Assembly (NCBI RefSeq): GCF_002901825.1
Contig: NZ_PPQD01000030.1
Location: forward strand, 126,341 to 190,340
Origin: Mammaliicoccus sciuri
GTDB taxonomy: Bacteria; Bacillota; Bacilli; Staphylococcales; Staphylococcaceae
Length of the DNA: 64,000 nt
Direction of reading: 5' to 3'
The notes below the pieces were generated by a model. It did no database searches. It had not been told where the DNA came from and saw only the letters and a program-made list of their open reading frames with translations. Of this stretch, positions 37,943 to 46,016 are shown piece by piece. Both the position numbers and the translations under genes were made by a program. Position 1 is the stretch's first letter, and every line of letters begins with the position of its first letter.

Positions 37943-39787
37943 TTAGTTTAATTCTTTTATTTGTTCATCATCATTTGTATTTAACATGTGATAATAAATA
38001 CCTTGTTGTTCAATTAATGCATCTTGTGAGCCAGATTCAATCAATTCACCGTGGGATAATACAAAGACTAAGTCTGCTTTTTTAACTGTATTTAAACGGT
38101 GCGCAATAATAACACTCGTTCTACCTTGCATTAATGTATCCAACGCTTCTTGAATTTTAATTTCGGTTACTGTGTCGATACTACTTGTTGCTTCATCCAA
38201 TAAAAGTATTTTAGGATCTTGAAGTAAACATCTTGCGATAGAAATAAGTTGTTTTTCACCTTGAGATAATGAACCAGATTCACCTTTCAACACTGTATCA
38301 TAACCATTTTCTAAAGCTTCTATAAAGTCATGTGCATTTGCTTTTTTAGCAGCTTCTACAACTTCTTCATATGTAGCATTTGGCGTTCCATACATTATAT
38401 TGTCTTTAATCGTTCCATCAAATAAATAGGAGTCTTGTAACACAACACCAATAGAACTTCTTAAAGATTCACGTGTTATTTTGTTAATTGGTATGCCATC
38501 TATTAGAATACGTCCTTTATTCACTTCATAATAATGTAGAATAAGTTGCACGATTGTCGTTTTACCTGCACCAGTGGCACCAACTAATGCAACAGATTCA
38601 CCGTTATGAATTTTAAAGGATAAATCTTTTATAGTCGGTATTTTTTGGTTAGGATCATATTTGAATTCAACATGTTCAAATTCAATTTCACCGTTAATAT
38701 TTTGATAATCTTGCGCCTCTTTATCATCTTTTTCACCCGGCTCATCCATAATATCAAAGACACGTTCAGCACCTGCAATTGCAGATAATACTGTATTAAA
38801 TTGGTTTGCTAAATCAGATAACGGTCTTGTAAATTGTCTCGCATATTCTGCGAAAATCACAATCACCCCTACTGTAACACCAGCAGTTTGATTAAGTGCT
38901 AATATACCACCAATGCCTGCTACAATTGCAAAGCTTAAATTATTTAAATAGTTCATTACTTTTGGTATTAAACCACCAAATGTGATAGACCAAAAACTAT
39001 ATTCTCTCACGTCTTTAGCTTTTTCATTGAATGTATCTATAACATGTTTTTCTTGAGAAAAAGCTTTAACAACTGTTTGTCCATTTACAATTTCCTCGAT
39101 ATATCCATTCATAATACCAAACTGCTTTTGGCGTAAAGCATATAACACACTTGTTCGTGCTGTAATCCATCTTAAACTTATAAACATGATTGGAATAATA
39201 ATTATCGTCAATAGTGTGAGTAAAGGACTCAAATAAAGCATGATTGAAAGTGTACCAATGAGTGTAACGACACTAGAAGTAAACTGTATAAATGATGAAT
39301 TTAATACTTGAGATACATTTTCAATATCATTTTGCATTCGACTCATCAGTTCACCATGTTGCTTTTTATCATAATAAGCGACAGGCAAAGTTTGAAAATG
39401 TTCAAAAAGTTGATTTCTTAATAAATATACCGTGCGCTGGGCAATACTGACCATCATAAATGATCCTATATATGATGTAACTGAAAGCATTATATATACA
39501 ATAGCAAGCAGTAAAATATATTGAGGTAGTCCATTTAATTCTTTCGGTATAATTTTCGTATCAATGATATGCCCGATTAAAAACGGTCCAACTAAACTTA
39601 ATATGGATGAACATATAATCATTAGAATCACGACAATTAATTGAATTCGTTTTTCGTCTATTAATTTCCATATATTTAATAATGTACCTTTCGTATCTCT
39701 TGCTCTTTTTTTCTTTTTAGTTGGATGTTGAGTACGTTTTTTATCTTCAAATACTGATTTATGACCATAAGGGTTTCTTAGACTCAT
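37943..39787 (-). CDS. Heterodimeric ABC exporter, subunit with the catalytic Walker B
   Basis: A 614-residue half-transporter: about 50 basic residues, six membrane helices (ABC_membrane), then an ATPase with Walker A GATGAGKTT, a non-canonical signature SLSQGEKQLIS, Walker B ILLLDEATSSID with the catalytic Glu, and H-loop IIAHRL. The signature deviation and the partner's altered Walker B are complementary, so the pair forms one active and one degenerate ATP site, as in LmrCD, BmrCD and TM287/288. Probable multidrug or lipid exporter. It overlaps its partner by 4 nt. Confidence 0.9.
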   Translation of the reverse strand: MSLRNPYGHKSVFEDKKRTQHPTKKKKRARDTKGTLLNIWKLIDEKRIQLIVVILMIICSSILSLVGPFLIGHIIDTKIIPKELNGLPQYILLLAIVYIMLSVTSYIGSFMMVSIAQRTVYLLRNQLFEHFQTLPVAYYDKKQHGELMSRMQNDIENVSQVLNSSFIQFTSSVVTLIGTLSIMLYLSPLLTLLTIIIIPIMFISLRWITARTSVLYALRQKQFGIMNGYIEEIVNGQTVVKAFSQEKHVIDTFNEKAKDVREYSFWSITFGGLIPKVMNYLNNLSFAIVAGIGGILALNQTAGVTVGVIVIFAEYARQFTRPLSDLANQFNTVLSAIAGAERVFDIMDEPGEKDDKEAQDYQNINGEIEFEHVEFKYDPNQKIPTIKDLSFKIHNGESVALVGATGAGKTTIVQLILHYYEVNKGRILIDGIPINKITRESLRSSIGVVLQDSYLFDGTIKDNIMYGTPNATYEEVVEAAKKANAHDFIEALENGYDTVLKGESGSLSQGEKQLISIARCLLQDPKILLLDEATSSIDTVTEIKIQEALDTLMQGRTSVIIAHRLNTVKKADLVFVLSHGELIESGSQDALIEQQGIYYHMLNTNDDEQIKELN

Positions 39788-41508
39788 GATGAACTCACCG
39801 CGCTTTCTTGACTACTTGCAATTTCTTTATACAATGGTGATGTTTCTAATAGTGTTTCATGTGTCCCAATCGCTTCAATTCGTCCATCGACTAGTAACAT
39901 AATTCGATCTGCTGTTTGAGCAGTTGAAATTTTTTGTGTCACAATTAATTTAGTCGTTTCTTCATCTTCTAATGCATCCCATAAAGCAGATTCTGTCTTA
40001 ATATCTAATGCTGATGTTGAATCATCTAAAATTAATAAACCTGGTTTCCTAACAAGTGCTCTAGCAATAGACAATCTTTGCTTTTGACCGCCTGATAACG
40101 TCACACCTTGTTGGCCAATCATCGTATCATATTGATGATCAAAACGTTCGATAGATTGATGTATTTGGGCTTTTTCTGAAGATAATTCTAACATTTCACT
40201 TTCAGCTGATGGATCTCCAAATTGTAAATTCTCATAAATTGTTCCTGAAAATAACAATGCTTTTTGAGGTACGTATCCAATTGCATCTCTTAAAGATTCA
40301 ATTTCCCAATCGTTTACGTTTTTATTGTTAAGCAATATTTCTCCTGATGTCGCTTTATACATTTTAGGTATCAAACTGAGTAATGTAGATTTACCAGAAC
40401 CAGTTGACCCCATAATGGCAAAAGTTTCTCTCGGTTTCACTTCAAATGATATATGTTCTAAAACAGGCTTATGACTATTTGGATACGTGAAAGAAACATC
40501 TTTAAATTGAATAGGATATGCATAATTGAGCTTATGTTCAATTTCATTATTAAACACTTTTTCATCTGATGGCGTAATTAATACTTCTTCAATTCGTTCA
40601 CTTGATGCTTTCATTCTACTGAGTGTCATGATTAAGAAAGCAAGCATCCCAAATCCACCTTGCATTCTCATACCATAATTTAATATCGCAACTAATTTAC
40701 CAACTTCTAAAGTAGAATGATCAACCATATCTGAACCAAACCATACAACAGCTAATATACTGCCATTTATAATCAATAATAATGAAGGATTGATAAATTC
40801 CATGAGGCGTAATGCGTATGTATAATTGCTTCTAATATCTTTGATTTTTTCATTAAATTGATTGATTTCTTGTTTGCTCGTTTGGCTCGCTTTGATTAAT
40901 CTAACCGCTTCTAAATTCTGTTGGAAAAATCTATTCATTTCATCAAATTTTCTTTGAATTTTTGTGAATAGTTTAGATCCTTTTCGAGCAATTACAAATA
41001 TAATAATAAAAATAATCGGAGAACCTATTACTAAATAAATCGCTAATTTCGGTTCGACTGCAAAACTTAAAATAATGCTCCCAATAATCATTAAAGGTGC
41101 TCGTAACATGATTCTAATTGACATATATACTGCTTGATCACAATTGGTTACATCACTTGTTAACCTCGTAATTAAACTTGAAGTCTTAAACCTCTCTAAT
41201 GTTGCTAAAGAAAAAGACTGGATTTTCTTAAATTGTTCAGTTCTTAAATCATAAGCAAATGCTTGAGATATATGCCCCGCAACAAAACTATTCCATATTC
41301 CTGATAAAAGGGCTACTAATCCTGTTACTAGCATAATAACTAAGTACAAATATACGTGATTCAAATCATTCTTTAAAATTCCGTTATCAATGATTTCTGA
41401 TATAAAAATGGGCTGAATAAGTTCAACCGCTAATTCTACTAACATTAATATTAAACCGAGTATAAACAACCATTTATACGGCCTAATAAATTTAAGTACT
41501 GTTTTCAA
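39784..41508 (-). CDS. Heterodimeric ABC exporter, subunit with the degenerate Walker B
   Basis: A 574-residue half-transporter with six membrane helices and an ATPase: Walker A GSTGSGKST, canonical signature TLSGGQKQRLSIARAL, and Walker B LLILDDSTSALD, where Asp replaces the catalytic Glu; the H-loop His is also replaced (VTQKIST). This marks the degenerate-site partner of the 614-residue subunit. It starts with TTG (41508) after AAAGGGGA. Substrate unknown. Confidence 0.9.
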   Translation of the reverse strand: MKTVLKFIRPYKWLFILGLILMLVELAVELIQPIFISEIIDNGILKNDLNHVYLYLVIMLVTGLVALLSGIWNSFVAGHISQAFAYDLRTEQFKKIQSFSLATLERFKTSSLITRLTSDVTNCDQAVYMSIRIMLRAPLMIIGSIILSFAVEPKLAIYLVIGSPIIFIIIFVIARKGSKLFTKIQRKFDEMNRFFQQNLEAVRLIKASQTSKQEINQFNEKIKDIRSNYTYALRLMEFINPSLLLIINGSILAVVWFGSDMVDHSTLEVGKLVAILNYGMRMQGGFGMLAFLIMTLSRMKASSERIEEVLITPSDEKVFNNEIEHKLNYAYPIQFKDVSFTYPNSHKPVLEHISFEVKPRETFAIMGSTGSGKSTLLSLIPKMYKATSGEILLNNKNVNDWEIESLRDAIGYVPQKALLFSGTIYENLQFGDPSAESEMLELSSEKAQIHQSIERFDHQYDTMIGQQGVTLSGGQKQRLSIARALVRKPGLLILDDSTSALDIKTESALWDALEDEETTKLIVTQKISTAQTADRIMLLVDGRIEAIGTHETLLETSPLYKEIASSQESAVSSS

Positions 41509-41575
41509 TTTACATATCCCCTTTAATATATTTTTCTATAACATTCTCCTTTTCTTATATCTTATTATTTTGAAA

Positions 41576-41866
41576 TTATGATTTATACTTATCCGTTAAT
41601 GTATCCATTGTTATACCTTCAGGCACATGATAGAACTTAATCTGAGAAATAATGCTGTCACATTCAAGTTCAACCATACGTTCATTTATTTGTTCAATAA
41701 GAATAAGACATGCATTTAAATCTCCTTCTATCGTTGTTTCTAAAGGATGTACTTCATATTTAAGACCCGATTGATCGATGATACTAATTGCCTCATCAAC
41801 TAGAGGAATAACACCTGTCTGTTGATGTTCTGGAATAATTTGAATACTCATTAATGTATTTGTCAT
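41576..41866 (-). CDS. MTH1187/YkoF-type thiamine-binding protein
   Basis: A 96-residue ferredoxin-like Thiamine_BP (PF01910) protein: SIQIIPEHQQTGVIPLVDEA at the N-terminus, YEVHPLETTIEGDL near residue 36 and the IKFYHVPEGITM end. Family members bind thiamine or related ligands in the cytoplasm. Together with ThiW 6 kb away it is the only thiamine-related gene here; the KorAB enzyme next to it is TPP-dependent, a suggestive neighbour. Exact role unknown. Confidence 0.8.
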   Translation of the reverse strand: MTNTLMSIQIIPEHQQTGVIPLVDEAISIIDQSGLKYEVHPLETTIEGDLNACLILIEQINERMVELECDSIISQIKFYHVPEGITMDTLTDKYKS

Positions 41867-41887
41867 TTCGAATCCCCCTTTTCTATG

Positions 41888-41922
41888 TATAAAAGCTCAT
41901 AGATAAATCTATGAGCTTAAAG
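41888..41922. terminator. Terminator of korAB
   Basis: AAGCTCATAGA / TCTATGAGCTT with a 4-nt loop; on the minus strand it is followed by TTATACATAG and lies 19 bp after korB. Confidence 0.65.
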
Positions 41923-41938
41923 TGGTATTATTATATAA

Positions 41939-42805
41939 TTATTTAAACTGAGAAACAAGTTCATCAAATTGATTTTGTTCAAGTTTAAGAGACTTTTTAA
42001 CAAGTGGTTGTTCATCAAACTGTTCAATTTGTGATTCATATGATGGTGTATCTTTATCTTGATAAATAATTCCTGTAATCATTGATTCAGTATCTAATAC
42101 AGTTTGCATTGCTTGAGATTTGTTTGTATTATCATAACCTTCAATATCTGCAAGTTTTGTTAAATTTTCTTTAAACCAGTCATACGTATTAATTTTATTA
42201 TACGTTACACATGGTGAAAATACATTTACAAATGAAAATCCTTTATGATTAATCGCTTCTTCAATAATACTTGTTAATTCTTTAATATCACTAGAGAAAC
42301 TTTGAGCAACAAATGTTGCACCAGATGATATCGCCAATTCTAAAGGTGCAATATTTTGTTCGATGTTACCTTTTGGAGTTGATTTCGTTACAAATCCTTT
42401 AGCAGAACTTGGTGATGTTTGTCCTTTTGTTAAACCATAAATTTGGTTATCCATAACGATATAAGTCATATCCATATTTCTTCTTAATGCATGAACAGTA
42501 TGGCCCATACCAATCGCAAATCCATCACCGTCACCACCTGAAGCGATAACAGTTAAATCTTTATTAGCCATTTTAACACCTTGTGCTAATGGTAAAGAAC
42601 GTCCATGTATAGAATGAACGCCATATGAATTTACATAACCGCTTAAACGTCCTGAACATCCAATCCCTGTAATAATGGCAACTTCTTCTGGCTCTAGTCC
42701 AACATTAGCTGCTGCTTTTTGAATTGCAGCTTGTACTGAGAAATCTCCACAACCTGGACACCAGTTTGGTTTAACATTATTTCTAAAATCTTTAAATGTT
42801 GCCAA
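41939..42805 (-). CDS. korB: 2-oxoacid:ferredoxin oxidoreductase subunit beta
   Basis: The TPP-binding subunit of a 2-oxoglutarate-type ferredoxin oxidoreductase, 288 residues. NWCPGCGDF near residue 14 and CSGRLSGY near 49 carry conserved cysteines for a 4Fe-4S cluster; the TPP/Mg motif is SGGDGDGFAIGMGH near 90 with DNQIYGLTKGQTSPSS. It starts with TTG at 42805 after AAGGAG and abuts the korA stop exactly. The organism therefore links 2-oxoacid oxidation to ferredoxin as well as, presumably, to the dehydrogenase complex. Confidence 0.93.
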   Translation of the reverse strand: MATFKDFRNNVKPNWCPGCGDFSVQAAIQKAAANVGLEPEEVAIITGIGCSGRLSGYVNSYGVHSIHGRSLPLAQGVKMANKDLTVIASGGDGDGFAIGMGHTVHALRRNMDMTYIVMDNQIYGLTKGQTSPSSAKGFVTKSTPKGNIEQNIAPLELAISSGATFVAQSFSSDIKELTSIIEEAINHKGFSFVNVFSPCVTYNKINTYDWFKENLTKLADIEGYDNTNKSQAMQTVLDTESMITGIIYQDKDTPSYESQIEQFDEQPLVKKSLKLEQNQFDELVSQFK

Positions 42806-44563
42806 TTAAATCAACTCCTTCATATTACTTACGATTTCTAAAGCTTTATCTTCTATTTCATGTGGTAAGAACGGCGTACCGTCATATTTAGTTTGGTTAA
42901 TAATTTTATTTTGATGATTAATATTCATCTTAATAATATTAGATAGTTGTCCTTGATAGTTATGCTCAGCTACAACAACTTTTTTAGCTTTATTAAATGC
43001 TTCTTGCACAACATCTGAAGGGAACGGATGAAGTTGTCTAATTTGAATGTGATTGACTTTCACATTTTGTTGATCCAATCTTGAAATAGCTTCTTCGATT
43101 GCACCAGCTGTTGAAATAAAGCCAACATATAATATATCCGCTTCTTCATATTTTTCATTAGATTCTACTGGATCATTGATCAATAATTGAGCTGTTTTAC
43201 GCATACGTTTATCCATTTGTTTTTGTCTGTTTTCAGCACTTTCAGAAGGTTTTCCTTCTTCATCATGTTCAACACCTGTAACGTGATGGATTCCGCCTAT
43301 TGTACCTGGTAAGATACGTGGTGATACACCTGAATCTGTTAAAGCATAACGTTTAAAGTACGCTTTATCTTCTTGTTTTTCTAAATCACCTTCAACCAAT
43401 GCACCTCTACGAATTTCAACTTTGCTATAATCTAATGATTCTACAGTTTGTTTACCTAATGATAATTGTAAATCTGATAATAGAATAACTGGACATTGAT
43501 ATTCTTCAGCTAAGTTAAACGCTTCTACAGTTAAATAGAATGCATCACTTGCACTAGTTGGTGCCAATACGATTTTAGGAATGTCACCGTGTGTACCATA
43601 AATCATTTGCATTAAATCTGATTGTTCTTGTTTCGTTGGCAGACCAGTAGAAGGACCCCCACGTTGTGTATTTACAATAACAAGTGGTGTTTCAGTCATA
43701 CCTGATAAACCTATTGATTCCATCATTAATGATAAACCTGGACCTGCTGAAGATGTGAATGAACGTACACCAGCATAGTTTGAACCTATAGCCATTGTAC
43801 ATGCTGCAATTTCATCTTCTGTTTGAATAACTGTTCCACCTAATGCTGGTAAACGATCAATCATATACTCCATAATTTCAGATGCTGGTGTGATTGGATA
43901 TGCTGCCATAAATCTAACACCTGCTGCAACAGCACCTAAACCAATTGCATCATTTCCTATCATAAATAAATGACCTTCAGAGTCAGTTGGTTCTATGGTA
44001 TGTTCACTTTGTAAATCGTCCATTTGTTCAGACATTAAGCGATATCCTTCATTTAAAGCTTGAATGTTTAAATCTACAACACTTTCACCTTTTTTACCGA
44101 ATAGATCTTTTATTAATGATTCAAATACTTTCGTATCTAAATCCATTACGGCACAAGTTGCACCAACTGCGACCATATTTTTCATAAGTGCAGTGCCCAA
44201 TTCTTTTGCTACACCTGTGAATGGTAAACTAACCAATTGTGCTTTACTATCTTCTGGATTTTGAGGTTTCGCTTTTTCATCTGCAATAATAATACTTCCT
44301 TCAAGCATTTCATGATAGTTAACTTCTATCGTCTCTTGATCAAATGCAATTAATATATCTAAATCGTCACTAATAGCTCTTACTGGTTTTGACGATACTC
44401 TAATTTTATTATTTGTATGACCGCCTTTAATTCTACTTGAAAAATGGCGATATCCGTATAAATAATATCCTTGACGGTTCATAGCAGTTGCAAAAATTTC
44501 ACCTGTTGATTCAATTCCTTCGCCTTGCTGTCCGCCCACTTTCCATGAAATTTGTGATTTCAT
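42806..44563 (-). CDS. korA: 2-oxoacid:ferredoxin oxidoreductase subunit alpha (gamma-alpha fusion)
   Basis: A 585-residue fused subunit. Residues about 1-190 are the gamma domain (KVGGQQGEGIESTGEIFA, RHFSSRIKGGHTNN) and about 200-585 the alpha domain (AAYPITPASEIMEYM, SFTSSAGPGLSLMMESIGLS). It pairs with KorB to decarboxylate a 2-oxoacid to acyl-CoA with reduction of ferredoxin. The fusion is usual in staphylococci. Confidence 0.93.
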   Translation of the reverse strand: MKSQISWKVGGQQGEGIESTGEIFATAMNRQGYYLYGYRHFSSRIKGGHTNNKIRVSSKPVRAISDDLDILIAFDQETIEVNYHEMLEGSIIIADEKAKPQNPEDSKAQLVSLPFTGVAKELGTALMKNMVAVGATCAVMDLDTKVFESLIKDLFGKKGESVVDLNIQALNEGYRLMSEQMDDLQSEHTIEPTDSEGHLFMIGNDAIGLGAVAAGVRFMAAYPITPASEIMEYMIDRLPALGGTVIQTEDEIAACTMAIGSNYAGVRSFTSSAGPGLSLMMESIGLSGMTETPLVIVNTQRGGPSTGLPTKQEQSDLMQMIYGTHGDIPKIVLAPTSASDAFYLTVEAFNLAEEYQCPVILLSDLQLSLGKQTVESLDYSKVEIRRGALVEGDLEKQEDKAYFKRYALTDSGVSPRILPGTIGGIHHVTGVEHDEEGKPSESAENRQKQMDKRMRKTAQLLINDPVESNEKYEEADILYVGFISTAGAIEEAISRLDQQNVKVNHIQIRQLHPFPSDVVQEAFNKAKKVVVAEHNYQGQLSNIIKMNINHQNKIINQTKYDGTPFLPHEIEDKALEIVSNMKELI

Positions 44564-44604
44564 TTTATGGCCTCCCCATGTAATATCTCATGTTATATCA
44601 TAAC

Positions 44605-44642
44605 AAAAAAACCCTTTTAATCCTATGAAATTAAAGGGTTTT
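44605..44642 (-). terminator. Terminator of ymdB
   Basis: On the minus strand AACCCTTTAAT / ATTAAAAGGGTT (one bulge) is followed by TTTTTGTT. It separates ymdB from korA. Confidence 0.8.
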
Positions 44643-44668
44643 AATAAAAATCAGTCTAATGGACGATA

Positions 44669-45469
44669 CTATTCAAATGGATGATCGTCATTAATTAATA
44701 TACGTTGTATTTTTTTAGCTTTACCTGCACTATCAAGGTCAATAATAACACCTGACAATACTTTTCTACCTTCATCAGGTAAATTATGACGTTGCGGTAA
44801 ACTTGTTATAAATCTTTCAATAACTTCATCTTTATTAATACCTAGTATGCCGTCATAATAACCCGTCATACCTACGTCAGTAATATATGCAGTACCTTCA
44901 TTTAACACACGCTCATCAGATGTTTGAATATGAGTATGTGTACCAACCATTGCACTTACTCTACCATTCAAATACCATCCCATTGCGTTTTTCTCTGAAG
45001 TTGTTTCAGCATGAAAATCCACAAATATATACGGTGTTATTTTTGAAGCTTGTTCTATAAGTTCATCTGCTTTTTTGAATGGGCAGTCAATTGCTGGCAT
45101 AAATGAACGACCTTGTAAGTTAATGATTGCGATATCTTTATCATTAACTCTAATAATTCTCATACCAAGACCTGGTGCTTCTTCTGGGAAATTCGCTGGA
45201 CGAACCATTCTATTCGCTTGTCCAATAAAATCATATATTTCTCTTTGACCATAAGTGTGATTACCCATCGTTAAAAAGTCGGCACCCATTCTTAAAATAT
45301 CTTTATAAATTTTCTCTGTTAAACCTTTACCATGTGCAGCATTTTCTGCATTCACAATCGTAAACGTTGGTTTGTAACTTGCTTTAATTTTTGGTAAATA
45401 TGTTTCTAACTGCTCTCTTCCTAGTTTGCCTACAATATCACCTATAAATAAAATTCTCAATATTGACAT
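44669..45469 (-). CDS. ymdB: YmdB family metallophosphoesterase
   Basis: A 266-residue phosphodiesterase. Metal-binding residues are visible in LFIGDIVGKLGRE (Asp), VNAENAAHGKG (Asn), MGNHTYGQ (His), VDFHAETTSEK and VGTHTHIQTSDE. B. subtilis YmdB hydrolyses 2',3'- and 3',5'-cyclic nucleotides and affects RNA turnover and biofilm choice. It is normally near rny; here about 18 kb separates them. Confidence 0.92.
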   Translation of the reverse strand: MSILRILFIGDIVGKLGREQLETYLPKIKASYKPTFTIVNAENAAHGKGLTEKIYKDILRMGADFLTMGNHTYGQREIYDFIGQANRMVRPANFPEEAPGLGMRIIRVNDKDIAIINLQGRSFMPAIDCPFKKADELIEQASKITPYIFVDFHAETTSEKNAMGWYLNGRVSAMVGTHTHIQTSDERVLNEGTAYITDVGMTGYYDGILGINKDEVIERFITSLPQRHNLPDEGRKVLSGVIIDLDSAGKAKKIQRILINDDHPFE

Positions 45470-45619
45470 CCTCTCTATTCACTCTATATTCTAATTCAAA
45501 ATAAAAAATTTTAAAAGAGATGATTATTAATTTTTTATTAGGGTATACATAATACGAGCGTTATTCAAACACATTAGTTTAGTAACGTTACAAAATCTAA
45601 TAGGAGTGTTTATTTAAAC

Positions 45620-45838
45620 ATGGGAATTGAAATCCAACCAGAAAAATTTGCAGAATTAGTGGTTAGAGCAAATCCATCCGTAGAAGAAAATGCAGAAGAT
45701 ATCGCGAAAGACAGTTTAGAACTATACGTTACAGCATTCAAACTCGCTGAAAAATATGGCAGTTGTGGTGTAAATTCACAAGAAACATCCAACATTTTAA
45801 AAGAAGCATTAGATTTAGAACTGAACTTAACACGTTAA
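45620..45838 (+). CDS. Hypothetical protein, 72 aa
   Basis: A small acidic soluble protein (MGIEIQPEKFAELVVRANPS at the start), predicted helical, with one cysteine near residue 49. I do not recognise the family. Divergent from ymdB and followed by a strong terminator, which supports a real gene. Its SD AGGAG is 13 nt before the ATG, unusually far, and no alternative start lies in frame between them. Confidence 0.65.
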   Translation: MGIEIQPEKFAELVVRANPSVEENAEDIAKDSLELYVTAFKLAEKYGSCGVNSQETSNILKEALDLELNLTR

Positions 45839-45861
45839 ATTTATTATAAAATACTAATATC

Positions 45862-45898
45862 AAAAACCATCGCTATAGATTGTAGCGATGGTTTTTGA
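45862..45898 (+). terminator. Intrinsic terminator
   Basis: AAAACCATCGCTA and its complement with a 7-nt loop, followed by TTTTTGATTT. Confidence 0.85.
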
Positions 45899-45943
45899 TT
45901 TGTAGAATACTTACTTAAAGATAAAATTTACGAGGCACCCAAT

Positions 45944-45975
45944 CTTGTGTGTTAATGTCTTCATTAACTCACAAG
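45944..45975. other. Strong hairpin without a T tract
   Basis: CTTGTGTGTTAATG and CATTAACTCACAAG form a 14-bp stem with one mismatch and a 4-nt loop, 41 bp downstream of the TagF-like gene stop (46017). Neither strand has a T run after it, so it could be an mRNA 3' stabiliser or a protein site rather than a terminator. Confidence 0.5.
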
Positions 45976-46016
45976 TTCTAAGATAACTATATAAAAATCA
46001 ACACTTTGTACAAATC

